DNA from: an uncultured Elusimicrobiales bacterium
GTDB taxonomy: Bacteria > Elusimicrobiota > Elusimicrobia > Elusimicrobiales > Elusimicrobiaceae
Direction of reading: 5' to 3'
NCBI GenBank assembly: GCA_910576915.1
Contig: CAJTJT010000009.1
Coordinates: 1 to 52,183, forward strand
DNA length: 52,183 bases
The translations under genes and the position numbers were made by a program. The first letter of the stretch is position 1. Each line of letters opens with the position of its first letter. Shown here piece by piece: positions 15,084-23,600 of the stretch. The notes below the pieces were generated by a model, which worked only from the letters and a program-made list of their open reading frames with translations, was not told the origin of the DNA and searched no databases.

Positions 15084-15611
15084 TTAGGGCAGGTCGTATA
15101 AGGTACAGCCTCCCGCCAGGCTGCAGGTGTGGTGCGAGGCCACCCCCGCTTCAACGCCGTTTAAGCTGCGGCAAAAAGCCCGGGCTTCTTCATCCCCCGT
15201 AACGGCCCAGCATTCGCGCTTACCCGGTTTTTCGGATATGTCCAGCCATTGTACGTAGGCCACTTTGGTCTTGCCGTTGGGTTTGTAAAATCCTACTAAG
15301 TTCTTATTGTTGTTATTATATAGGTCAAATGAAATGAATCTTTTGGCGCAGTAGAGCCCGCCGCCTATATTGCTGTCTGCCGTACAGCCGGCGGGTGGCT
15401 CCAAGTCCATATCATGCCAATAGTCGGGGTAAGTGCCGTTGGCCATGTAATATACTTCGGCGGCGGTTTTGTAGGCGGCGGCAATCGTTTGTATTTCCGA
15501 ATAGCGCGCTTTTAACACCGCCCGGTTGTATTGCGGCAGGGCAACGGCGGACAAAATGCCGATAATCAGCACGACTACTAATAACTCAATCAGGGTAAAC
15601 CCGTTTTTCAT
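15084..15611 (-). CDS. Type IV pilin / pseudopilin with structured leader
   Basis: This 175-residue prepilin starts at MKNGFTLIELLVVV, with AGAGGA before that ATG. The upstream in-frame ATG at 15641 lies directly after a terminator T-run and is unlikely. The N-terminal helix has Gly(-1), Glu(+5). The globular part has several Cys (for example PPAGCTADSNIGGGLYC and a Cys-containing C-terminus). Unlike the other pilins it has no T12 promoter. Instead a long folded leader (15642-15841) ending in a terminator precedes it, so it is probably controlled by attenuation. The C-terminal half is unlike the other pilins. Confidence 0.9.
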   Translation of the reverse strand: MKNGFTLIELLVVVLIIGILSAVALPQYNRAVLKARYSEIQTIAAAYKTAAEVYYMANGTYPDYWHDMDLEPPAGCTADSNIGGGLYCAKRFISFDLYNNNNKNLVGFYKPNGKTKVAYVQWLDISEKPGKRECWAVTGDEEARAFCRSLNGVEAGVASHHTCSLAGGCTLYDLP

Positions 15612-15641
15612 AATGAATCCTCTTTTTGCCGGGCTTAGCAT

Positions 15642-15841
15642 AAAAAACGGCCGTTATACTAAGCCGCTAAAGGGTAGCTTTTGTATAACAGCCGTGGTTT
15701 GCCGCCCTTGCGGGCGACAAACACTCGGCACAAAGCAACCGGGTAATTAGGCCGCTTGCTTTGTGCCTCCAAACGACTGTTTTTGGCCCTTTAGCGTATG
15801 AATTTCATACACACCGCACCCGCGTGCGGTTCCAAAAACAG
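15642..15841 (-). promoter_or_regulatory. Highly structured leader RNA with terminator and pseudoknot (novel candidate)
   Basis: Read on the minus strand there are four main stems. H4: 15841-15832 with 15786-15777, 10 bp. It encloses two perfect 7-bp hairpins, 15830-15824/15819-15813 and 15810-15804/15802-15796. H3: 15767-15756 with 15738-15727, 12 bp, perfect. H2: 15722-15712 with 15707-15697, one mismatch. H1: 15695-15683 with 15659-15647, one mismatch, followed by a T-run (15647-15642), so it is a terminator. The H1 loop (15674-15665) is perfectly complementary over 10 bp to 15796-15787 inside H4. The result is a possible pseudoknot or antiterminator just before the pilin ribosome site. 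I recognise no known riboswitch class. Confidence 0.7.
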
Positions 15842-15885
15842 ATTAAATTGTATTGTTTCCGCGCCTGGCGCGCGGGTGAAAACAT
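15805..15885 (-). other. Possible 26-residue leader peptide
   Basis: An ATG at 15885-15883 directly follows AGGAGG with no spacing. It opens a frame of 26 codons that runs through the H4 and H4b stems and stops inside H4a. If translated, ribosomes would unfold H4. The lack of spacing from the ribosome site argues against efficient translation. Confidence 0.2.
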
Positions 15886-15907
15886 CCTCCTGCCGTAAAA
15901 TCACTTT

Positions 15908-15913
15908 ATTATA
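15908..15913 (-). promoter_or_regulatory. -10 box for the structured pilin leader
   Basis: Minus-strand TATAAT (15913-15908) would start transcription near 15901 and give a leader of about 290 bases. The -35 box is weak. Confidence 0.45.
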
Positions 15914-15985
15914 GCAAAATAGCGGGAGTGTGCCGCCCGGGGACTTATAATTATTTTCCATCCTTTGCAACGGAAGTTATTTTTA

Positions 15986-15991
15986 TATAAT
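15986..15991 (+). promoter_or_regulatory. -10 box of clpC-recA
   Basis: TATAAT lies 39 bases before the clpC ATG, with TTGCAA 15 bp upstream. AAGGGG serves as the ribosome site. Confidence 0.55.
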
Positions 15992-16030
15992 AGTAGTAAT
16001 CGTTTTTTTCTATATTAAGGGGTATGTAAG

Positions 16031-18556
16031 ATGGCAAAAAGATTTACCGAAAACGCGCAGAAGATTATTCTTATCGCGCAGGAAGAAGCCAAACGGCTGA
16101 ACCACGATTACGTGGGGACGGAACACATCCTTTTGGGGTTAAGCGCCATTGAAGGCACCGTATCCAACAAAATTTTATCCAATTTGGGCGTTACGTTCCG
16201 CAAGGTGCGCCAGGAAATCGAAAAGATGGTAGGCGTGGGGGATACCATTATGCTTTTGGGCGAAATCCCGTTCACGCCGCGCGCCAAAAAAGTGCTGGAA
16301 TTTTCGGTGGAAGAATCCCAAATGCTGGGTACCGAGCACATCGGCACGGAACATATTTTGCTGGGGCTGATTCGCGAAGAAGAAGGCATGGCCGGCAAAA
16401 TTTTGGAAAACCTGGGCCTGAACCTGGACCTCGTGCGCGAAACCGTGCTTAACTTCTTGGGCGACGCCGAACCCGGCGATTTGAACGAAGACATCTCCGA
16501 TTTGCCGCAGGAAATCAATTTAAATTCCCTTTCCAAAGAATCCCGCGCCGCCGTGGAAAAGAAAAAAAGCAAAACACCGACGCTGGACGAATACACGCGC
16601 GATTTGACGCGCCTGGCCGCCCAAAACAAGCTGGACCCGGTCATCGGCCGCGAAGAAGAAATCGAACGTTTGGTGCAAATTTTGGCGCGCCGATCCAAAA
16701 ACAATCCCGTGCTTATCGGCGAACCCGGGGTGGGCAAGACGGCTATTGTAGAAGGCCTCGCGCAAAAAATCGCCCGCGGCGAAATTTCGGACGTACTCTG
16801 CGGCAAACGCTTGCTGGCGCTTGATTTGGCTTCCGTTATTGCCGGAACCAAATACCGCGGCGAATTCGAACAGCGTTTGAAAAACATTATCGACGAATTG
16901 GCCGCCGCGCAGGACGCCATCGTATTTATTGACGAACTCCACACCATTATCGGCGCGGGGGCGGCGGAAGGGTCTATCGACGCTTCCAACATGTTAAAAC
17001 CCGCCCTGGCGCGCGGCGAAGTGCAGTGCATCGGTGCGACCACGTTTGACGAATACCGCAAATACATTGAGGCCGATACCGCCCTCGAACGCCGCTTCCA
17101 GCCCGTGGTGGCCGACCCGCCGGACGTGGAAGAAACCGTTACCATTTTAAAAGGCGTGCGCGGCAAGTACGAAGCGCATCATAAAGTAAAATACACGGAC
17201 GGCGCTCTGCGCGCCGCCGCGGCCATCGCGGACCGTTACATCACCGACCGCGCCATGCCCGACAAAGCCCTCGACCTGTTTGACGAAGCCGGCGCCCGCG
17301 CGCGTTTAAAAAACGCGGTTTTGCCGCCCGAAATCAAACAAAAACAGGCCGAATACAACCAGGCCGTACTGGAAAAAGACGAAGCGCTTGCCAAAAAAGA
17401 ATTTGAAAAAGCCGCCGCCGCCAAGGAAACCGAAGAACGTTTGAAAAATTACATCGACCATTTGAAACAGAAATGGCAGGAAGAATGCGGCAAGCAAACG
17501 CCGGAAGTGACGGAAGAAGATATCGCGCTTGTGGCCTCCAAATGGACGGGTATCCCGGTGACGCGGCTGACGCAGAGCGAAACCGATAAGATTTTGCACA
17601 TGGAAGAAGAACTGCACGAACGCATCATCGGCCAGAACGACGCGGTGAAAGCCGTTTCGCAGGCGATCCGCCGCAACCGCACCGGCTTGGGCAATCCGCA
17701 TCGCCCGATTGGGGGTTTTCTGTTCCTGGGCCCGACGGGCGTGGGTAAGACCGAACTTGCCAAAAGTTTGGCCACCTTCCTGTTTGGCGATGAAGACGCG
17801 ATGATTCGTTTGGATATGTCCGAATATATGGAAAAATTTGCGGTTTCCCGCCTTATCGGCGCGCCTCCCGGCTATGTGGGCTATGAAGAAGGCGGCCAAC
17901 TGACCGAAGCCGTCCGCCGCCGCCCGTACAGCGTGGTGGTGCTCGACGAATTGGAAAAAGCGCACCCGGACATTTACAATATCCTTTTGCAGGTGCTGGA
18001 CGAAGGGGCCCTGTCGGACAATTTGGGCCACAAAGTAAGTTTTAAAAACTGCGTGATTATTATGACGTCCAACGTCGGCGCGCGCGAAATCACCAACAAA
18101 GGCTCGCAGCTTGGGTTTGCGGCCAAACAGTCGGAAGAAGACCAATATAAAGATATGCGCCAAAACGTGATGGAAGAAGTTAAAAAGACCTTCAACCCCG
18201 AATTTATCAACCGTATTGATGAAATCGTGGTGTTCCATTCGCTGTCTAAAGAGCATATCGGCCAAATTTTGGACCTTGCGCTCGAAGACGTGGACGATAA
18301 ACTGGCCGAAAAGGAACTGGAAATCGAACTCACTCCCGCCGCCAAAGAATTTTTGGTGGACAAAGGGTTTGACGTTAAATTCGGCGCGCGGCCTTTATTG
18401 CGCACGCTCCAGCGCGAGTTGGAAGACCCTTTGGCCGAAAATATTTTGGTCAACCGCTACCCCGCGGGCGCAAAAATTATTGTAGACTGTGATAAAGAAG
18501 CCGGAAAACTGACCTTTTCCGGCGCGGCGGCTAAAAAAGAAGCCGTAAAAATTTAA
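16031..18556 (+). CDS. clpC: ClpC-type AAA+ unfoldase
   Basis: This 841-residue Hsp100 has an N-terminal double Clp_N repeat (about 1-145). AAA domain 1 carries Walker A GEPGVGKT (230-237). A short UVR/M-domain-like coiled coil lies near 430-475 (NQAVLEKDEALAKKEFEK), and AAA domain 2 carries GPTGVGKT (about 567). The short middle domain and length identify ClpC rather than ClpB. An LGF loop (GSQLGFAAKQ) is the expected contact with ClpP, which is not in this window. ClpC unfolds substrates for degradation. recA follows after 22 bases, so the pair is probably one operon. Confidence 0.95.
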   Translation: MAKRFTENAQKIILIAQEEAKRLNHDYVGTEHILLGLSAIEGTVSNKILSNLGVTFRKVRQEIEKMVGVGDTIMLLGEIPFTPRAKKVLEFSVEESQMLGTEHIGTEHILLGLIREEEGMAGKILENLGLNLDLVRETVLNFLGDAEPGDLNEDISDLPQEINLNSLSKESRAAVEKKKSKTPTLDEYTRDLTRLAAQNKLDPVIGREEEIERLVQILARRSKNNPVLIGEPGVGKTAIVEGLAQKIARGEISDVLCGKRLLALDLASVIAGTKYRGEFEQRLKNIIDELAAAQDAIVFIDELHTIIGAGAAEGSIDASNMLKPALARGEVQCIGATTFDEYRKYIEADTALERRFQPVVADPPDVEETVTILKGVRGKYEAHHKVKYTDGALRAAAAIADRYITDRAMPDKALDLFDEAGARARLKNAVLPPEIKQKQAEYNQAVLEKDEALAKKEFEKAAAAKETEERLKNYIDHLKQKWQEECGKQTPEVTEEDIALVASKWTGIPVTRLTQSETDKILHMEEELHERIIGQNDAVKAVSQAIRRNRTGLGNPHRPIGGFLFLGPTGVGKTELAKSLATFLFGDEDAMIRLDMSEYMEKFAVSRLIGAPPGYVGYEEGGQLTEAVRRRPYSVVVLDELEKAHPDIYNILLQVLDEGALSDNLGHKVSFKNCVIIMTSNVGAREITNKGSQLGFAAKQSEEDQYKDMRQNVMEEVKKTFNPEFINRIDEIVVFHSLSKEHIGQILDLALEDVDDKLAEKELEIELTPAAKEFLVDKGFDVKFGARPLLRTLQRELEDPLAENILVNRYPAGAKIIVDCDKEAGKLTFSGAAAKKEAVKI

Positions 18557-18578
18557 ATCTTAGTGGAGGACACTCGTA

Positions 18579-19673
18579 ATGGCGATGGATGCAAATAAAC
18601 AGAAAGCGCTGGATTTGGCCCTTGGGCAAATCGAAAAGGCTTTCGGAAAAGAAGCGATTTGTAAATTAGGCGGCGGAAACGTGCAGAAAGTGGAAGCGAT
18701 TCCCACGGGCGCGCTGTCGTTGGACTTGGCGCTGGGCGTCGGCGGCCTTCCCCGCGGCCGCGTAATTGAAATTTACGGGCCGGAAGCCGGCGGTAAAACC
18801 ACCCTGTCTTTGCACGTGGCGGCGCAGACCCAAAAAATGGGCGGCACCGTGGCGTTTATTGACGCGGAACACGCGCTCGACCCCGTGTACGCCGAACATT
18901 TGGGCGTGAATGTGGACGAACTGCTGGTCTCGCAGCCCGACTCCGGCGAACAGGCTTTGGAAATCGCCGAAAAACTGGTGCGCTCCGGCGCGATTGATTT
19001 AATCGTGGTGGACTCCGTGGCCGCGCTCGTGCCGAAAGCCGAAATCGAAGGCGAAATGGGCGACGCGCACGTCGGTTTGCAGGCCAGACTGATGAGCCAG
19101 GCTTTGCGCAAACTGACGAGCCTGCTCAATAAAACCAAAACGAGCATCATTTTCATTAACCAGCTGCGCCAGAAAATCGGCGTGATGTTCGGCAACCCGG
19201 AAACCACCCCCGGCGGCCTTGCGCTTAAATTTTACGCGTCCGTACGTATCGACGTGCGCCGCATCGAAAATTTGAAAAAAGGCGACGAAGTCATCGGCAC
19301 CCGCGTGCGCGCCAAAGTGACCAAAAACAAAGTGGCCCCGCCGTACCGCCAGGCCGAATTTACGATGATTTTGGGCAAAGGCATTTCGCGCGAAGCCTGC
19401 ATTATCGACAAAGGCGTGGAAGCCGGATTTATCGAAAAAAGCGGCAGCTGGTTCCTGTACGGGGAAGAAAAACTGGGCCAAGGCGCGGAAAACGCCCGCC
19501 AGTATTTGAAAGACAACCCGGAACTGGCCGCGGAAATTGAAGATAAATTGTACGTCAAGTATTTGGGCCATCATTACGGTGGCAAGAAATTGACGGACGA
19601 AGAAGCCGCGGCGAAGGAAGAGGCGGAAGCAAAGGCTGGGGCATCCGCCGCCAAAGGAAAAGCTAAGAAATAA
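18579..19673 (+). CDS. recA: Recombinase A
   Basis: This 364-residue protein carries out strand exchange and induces the SOS response. Walker A is GPEAGGKTT (67-75); most bacteria have GPESSGKTT, so Ala-Gly replaces Ser-Ser, a variation outside the Lys-Thr core. It also shows FIDAEHALD, LIVVDSVAALVP and FINQLRQKIGVMFG. The tail is Ala/Lys/Glu-rich. I chose ATG 18579 because of GGAGG 11 bases before it; MDANKQKAL two codons later is an alternative. It follows clpC closely. No SOS box was recognised. Confidence 0.97.
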   Translation: MAMDANKQKALDLALGQIEKAFGKEAICKLGGGNVQKVEAIPTGALSLDLALGVGGLPRGRVIEIYGPEAGGKTTLSLHVAAQTQKMGGTVAFIDAEHALDPVYAEHLGVNVDELLVSQPDSGEQALEIAEKLVRSGAIDLIVVDSVAALVPKAEIEGEMGDAHVGLQARLMSQALRKLTSLLNKTKTSIIFINQLRQKIGVMFGNPETTPGGLALKFYASVRIDVRRIENLKKGDEVIGTRVRAKVTKNKVAPPYRQAEFTMILGKGISREACIIDKGVEAGFIEKSGSWFLYGEEKLGQGAENARQYLKDNPELAAEIEDKLYVKYLGHHYGGKKLTDEEAAAKEEAEAKAGASAAKGKAKK

Positions 19674-19677
19674 ACGG

Positions 19678-19894
19678 CTGATGTTATCTTTCGGTTTACG
19701 CACAAGGGACGAAAAAATTATTTTCGTCCCTTGTGTCTTTTAAGGGCCAACAATTTGCCAAATTCTGTTATCTTGTGCGTCCCTTACCTTGACGTGGCTA
19801 CAGCCACGCCTTGCGGGCAACTAGCCCGCCCAATCTAAAGCGAATTTGACAAATCAGGCAATCCTCTGCAATGTTATTCTATTCTGCACGTCGC
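19678..19894 (+). repeat. Three-hairpin repeat element, copy A
   Basis: This intergenic element is similar to 47856-48070 along its whole length. Hairpin 1 is 19701-19715 with 19721-19735, 15 bp perfect, loop 5, followed by TCTTTT. Hairpin 2 is CGTGGC-TACA-GCCACG (19793-19808). Hairpin 3 is GCGGGC / GCCCGC (19813-19829). Hairpin 1 can act as the recA terminator. The element contains TAAAGCGAATTTGAC (19836-19850), repeated at 20826-20840 after xer. Confidence 0.7.
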
Positions 19895-19907
19895 ACGGAT
19901 TTTTTCC

Positions 19908-19913
19908 TATAAT
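19908..19913 (+). promoter_or_regulatory. -10 box giving a leaderless xer transcript
   Basis: TATAAT ends 6 bases before the ATG at 19920, with no ribosome site. Confidence 0.6.
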
Positions 19914-19919
19914 AACGCT

Positions 19920-20807
19920 ATGGACGAACTTTTATTGGAAGATTATAAAAATCATTTAACTTTTGAACGGCAACTCGCTAAAAATACCGTCCTGTCTTAC
20001 GGTTCGGATGTGGAAAGTTTTTTAGAATACTGCGTCGCCAGTGAAGTCAAACCGGAGGCCGCCACGCCCGATTTTTTGGACCGTTACAACTATCAGCTGC
20101 GCGTGGTGGAGGGGCTGGCTTCCTCCAGCGTGTTCCGCAAAATGGAAGCGGTAAAAAGTTTCTACCGCTTTTTGATGGTGGAAGAAAAAATTAAAGAAGA
20201 CCCTACCCGTTTTTTAAAATCCCCCAAGTTAACGCAAAAAATCCCCACCCAGCTCACGCGCGAAGAAATGGAACGCCTCCTCTCGTATCCGGCTAAAACG
20301 CTGGCTGAAATGCGTACCGTTACCATTATTGAACTTTTATATGCGGCGGGCCTGCGCGTAAGCGAACTGATCGGGCTGCGTTTGGAAAACGTCAATATCG
20401 AGGAAGGCTGGGTGCTTGCCTTCGGCAAAGGGGGGAAACAACGTTTTGTGCCGATTCACGAAGAGGCCTGCGAACGCTTAAAGCGGTATTTGGCCATGCG
20501 CGAGGGCTATTTTGCCGATAAAGATGTCGGATCCGAAGTGTTTTTAAACAAAAACGGCAAAAAAATAAGCCGCGTTTCCGTTTGGAAAGATTTGGCCGAT
20601 TTAGGCCGCAAAGCCGGGATTTCGCAAAAACTCCACCCGCATTTATTCCGCCACACGTTTGCGAGCCACCTGTTGCAGGGCGGCGCGGACCTGAGGAGTT
20701 TGCAGGAAATGTTAGGCCATGCGAATCTTACTACCACCCAGATTTATACGCACTTGGATGTAACTGACCTCAAAAACAAGCACAAGAAATTCCACCCGCG
20801 CGGCTAG
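19920..20807 (+). CDS. xerD: Xer-type tyrosine recombinase
   Basis: This 295-residue protein has an N-terminal SAM-like DNA-binding domain (1-100) and a C-terminal catalytic domain. The catalytic residues are Arg146 (AAGLRVSEL), Lys170 (FGKGGKQR), His241 and Arg244 (HPHLFRHTFASH), His267 (MLGHANL) and Tyr276 (TTTQIYTH). Size and motifs fit chromosomal XerC/XerD, which resolve chromosome dimers at dif. The choice of XerD over XerC, or a phylum-specific single Xer, is uncertain. No dif site was recognised here. The mRNA is probably leaderless. The 3' end of the gene, with about 15 bases beyond the stop, is duplicated just downstream. Confidence 0.9.
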   Translation: MDELLLEDYKNHLTFERQLAKNTVLSYGSDVESFLEYCVASEVKPEAATPDFLDRYNYQLRVVEGLASSSVFRKMEAVKSFYRFLMVEEKIKEDPTRFLKSPKLTQKIPTQLTREEMERLLSYPAKTLAEMRTVTIIELLYAAGLRVSELIGLRLENVNIEEGWVLAFGKGGKQRFVPIHEEACERLKRYLAMREGYFADKDVGSEVFLNKNGKKISRVSVWKDLADLGRKAGISQKLHPHLFRHTFASHLLQGGADLRSLQEMLGHANLTTTQIYTHLDVTDLKNKHKKFHPRG

Positions 20808-20829
20808 CGGCGGGTGGGAATGCCTTAAA

Positions 20830-20931
20830 GCGAATTTGACGACGACGCAGATTTATACGCATTTAGACGTGACTGACCTCAAAAACAAGCACAAGAAATT
20901 CCACCCGCGCGGCTAGCGGCGGGTGGGAATG
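20830..20931 (+). pseudogene. Duplicated 3' fragment of a xer gene
   Basis: This fragment codes for the last 28 residues of Xer (from A-N-L-T-T-T-Q to the stop) in the same direction. It also repeats about 15 bases after the stop, including a hairpin around the stop codon. Eight of its first 14 codons differ from the intact gene and all changes are synonymous; the last 14 codons are identical. It has no start and no catalytic domain apart from the Tyr. The pattern suggests it comes from a diverged, once functional homologue. Confidence 0.8.
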
Positions 20932-21024
20932 TACAAAGCGTTTCTTTTTCCTCTAAAATTCCGCCAATTAAAAACTCCGTATTTTCTCCCATGGAAAAAG
21001 GGGATTTTTGCGCCTAAAAATTGT

Positions 21025-21030
21025 TAAAAT
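21025..21030 (+). promoter_or_regulatory. -10 box of leuS, near-leaderless
   Basis: TAAAAT ends 9 bases before the leuS ATG, and there is no ribosome site. Confidence 0.5.
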
Positions 21031-21039
21031 AAAAGGTAT

Positions 21040-23553
21040 ATGAGTATTGATAATTTTCCGCAAATTGACAAAAAGCAACAAGACCGCTGGGAGAGTGCCA
21101 ACCTCTTCGCCAGCCCGAAAATGCCCAAAGGCAAAAAATTCTACTGCCTGGACATGTTCCCTTACCCCTCCGGCGCGGGCCTTCACGTGGGGCACCCGGA
21201 AGGATACACGGCTTCGGACATCTTGGTGCGCTATAAACTAATGAACGGTTACGACGTCCTCCACCCCATGGGCTGGGACGCTTTCGGCCTGCCTGCGGAA
21301 AACTACGCTATCGCGACGGGCATCCACCCCCGCATCACCACGCAGAAAAATATCGAAAATTTTAAACGCCAAATTAAATCCATCGGCCTCGCGTACGACT
21401 GGTCGCGCGAAGTAGACACCACCGACCCCGAATACTATAAATGGACGCAGTGGATTTTCCTGCAGCTTTTCAAAAAAGGCTTGGCTTATGAATCCACCGT
21501 GCCGATAAACTGGTGTCCGTCCTGCAAAACGGGCCTTGCCAACGAAGAAGTGTTTAACGGCAAGTGCGAACGCTGCGGCCACCAAATCGAGCGCAAGGCG
21601 CTTCGGCAATGGATTTTAAAAATTACCGAGTACGCGGAACAATTATTGGAAGGACTTGAAGAACTCGACTGGCCGGAAAGCACGCTGGCCATGCAGAAAA
21701 ACTGGATCGGCAAGTCCAACGGCGCGAACGTAACGTTCAAGCTGGACGGCCATGACGAAACCGTCACCGTTTTCACCACCCGCCCCGATACGCTCTTCGG
21801 CGCGACGTATATGGTTGTATCGCCGGAGCACCCGATTTTGGAAAAAATCGTTACGCCCGAACAGAAAGAAGCCGTCAAAACCTACCAGGCCGAAGCCGCC
21901 AAAAAGAGCGACCTCGAACGCGGCGACCTTAATAAAGATAAAACCGGCGTGTTCACCGGCGCGTATGCGGTTAACCCGCTTAACGGCAAAAAAATCCCGG
22001 TGTGGACGTCCGACTATGTTTTAATGGGTTACGGCACGGGCGCGATTATGGCCGTTCCCGCGCACGACGAGCGCGACTATGCTTTCGCCAAAAAATTCGG
22101 CCTCGAAATCATCGAGGTCATCAAAAGCGAACAGGGCGTGGAAAAAGAAGCCTTTACCGGCGACGGCGAACTCGTCAACTCCGGCTTTTTAAACGGGCTT
22201 CGCGTAAAAGAATCCAAAGCCGCCATGATTAAGTGGCTCGAAGAACACGGCTGCGGTAACGCCAAAACCACCTATAAACTGCGCGACTGGGTGTTCGCCC
22301 GCCAGCGCTATTGGGGGGAACCGATTCCCGTCGTGCATTGTGAAAAATGCGGCGTGGTCCCCCTGCCGGAAGACCAGCTCCCGCTGCGCCTGCCGGAAGT
22401 GGATAAATTTGAACCTTCGGGCACCGGGGAATCCCCGCTCGCTACGGTGACTGACTGGGTGAACACCACCTGTCCGCACTGCGGCGGCCCCGCCAAACGC
22501 GAAACGAACACCATGCCCCAGTGGGCCGGTTCGTGCTGGTACTATTTGCGCTATATGGACCCGAAAAATTCTCAGGCGCTTGTAGACCCGGAAATCGAAA
22601 AAGCCTACGGCCCCGTGGATTGCTACATCGGCGGCGCGGAACACGCGGTGCTGCACCTCTTGTACGCGCGCTTTTGGCACCGGGTGCTGTTTGATTTGGG
22701 CGTCGTCAGCCATAAAGAACCGTTCCACAAACTGCGCCATCAGGGTATGATTTTGGCGTTCTCGTACCGCGATAAAATGGGCGCGTACCACGGCTATGAC
22801 GAAATTGATTTTAAAGACGGCAAGGCCTTCTTGAAAACCACCGGCGAAGAACTTTCCCCGATGGTGGAAAAGATGTCCAAATCCAAGAAAAACGTCATCA
22901 ATCCGGACGATATCTTATCCCAGTACGGCGCGGACGCGTTCCGCATGTACGAAATGTTCATGGGTCCGTTTGAAGCCAGCAAACCCTGGGACATGAAAGG
23001 GATTGAAGGCATTTCCCGCTTTTTAAAACGCGTGGCCGCGTGGAGCGAAAACGTACAGCTCTCCGACGGCGCCGACCCCAGAAAAAGCGAAATTTTAAAG
23101 AACAAAACCATCGTTAAAGTGGGCGAAGATATCGAAAACTTCCGCTTTAACACGGCGATTTCTTCGCTCATGGTGTTGTTTAACGACATCAGCAAATTGC
23201 CGCAGGTAAGCAAACACACGTTTGAAACTTTCCTCAAACTGTTGCACCCGTTCGCTCCGCACCTTACCGAAGAAATCTGGCAGCTGCGCGGAAACGAAGG
23301 GTTTTTGGTAAAATCCGCCTGGCCGAAAGCCGACGAAAACCTGATGCAGGACGACAGCGTGGAAATCGGCGTGCAGGTAAACGGCAAAGTGCGCGACCGG
23401 GTGGCCGTCCCGTCCGGCGCGTCTAAAGAAGAAATCGAAAAAATCGCGCTGGCGAGCGAAAAAGTACAGCGCAATTTGGAAGGTTTCGAAATCAAAAAAA
23501 TCATTGTCGTGCCCGGCCGCATGGTCAGCGTGGTGGCCGCGCCGAAAAAATAA
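21040..23553 (+). CDS. leuS: Leucyl-tRNA synthetase
   Basis: This 837-residue class I synthetase charges tRNA-Leu. It shows the HIGH-type motif in GAGLHVGHPEGYT, HPMGWDAFGLPAENYA, a zinc-finger-like CPSC...CERCG, the CP1 editing domain (VFTTRPDTLFGATYM; YGTGAIMAVPAHDERD), WAGSCWYYLRY, and KMSKSKKNVINPDD. Length is standard. The first ATG has a -10 box directly upstream. It begins a leuS-lptE-holA cluster, an order also known from enterobacteria. Confidence 0.97.
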   Translation: MSIDNFPQIDKKQQDRWESANLFASPKMPKGKKFYCLDMFPYPSGAGLHVGHPEGYTASDILVRYKLMNGYDVLHPMGWDAFGLPAENYAIATGIHPRITTQKNIENFKRQIKSIGLAYDWSREVDTTDPEYYKWTQWIFLQLFKKGLAYESTVPINWCPSCKTGLANEEVFNGKCERCGHQIERKALRQWILKITEYAEQLLEGLEELDWPESTLAMQKNWIGKSNGANVTFKLDGHDETVTVFTTRPDTLFGATYMVVSPEHPILEKIVTPEQKEAVKTYQAEAAKKSDLERGDLNKDKTGVFTGAYAVNPLNGKKIPVWTSDYVLMGYGTGAIMAVPAHDERDYAFAKKFGLEIIEVIKSEQGVEKEAFTGDGELVNSGFLNGLRVKESKAAMIKWLEEHGCGNAKTTYKLRDWVFARQRYWGEPIPVVHCEKCGVVPLPEDQLPLRLPEVDKFEPSGTGESPLATVTDWVNTTCPHCGGPAKRETNTMPQWAGSCWYYLRYMDPKNSQALVDPEIEKAYGPVDCYIGGAEHAVLHLLYARFWHRVLFDLGVVSHKEPFHKLRHQGMILAFSYRDKMGAYHGYDEIDFKDGKAFLKTTGEELSPMVEKMSKSKKNVINPDDILSQYGADAFRMYEMFMGPFEASKPWDMKGIEGISRFLKRVAAWSENVQLSDGADPRKSEILKNKTIVKVGEDIENFRFNTAISSLMVLFNDISKLPQVSKHTFETFLKLLHPFAPHLTEEIWQLRGNEGFLVKSAWPKADENLMQDDSVEIGVQVNGKVRDRVAVPSGASKEEIEKIALASEKVQRNLEGFEIKKIIVVPGRMVSVVAAPKK

Positions 23554-23600
23554 TCTTACGGGCGGCGCGTTAAACCGCCGCCCGGTTTTTTGGAGAACGT

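Noticed and set aside
15777..15841. T-box-like GGAACCGC in the pilin leader
   Set aside because: The conserved T-box sequence and specifier stem are absent, and the order relative to the terminator is wrong. The downstream gene is a pilin.
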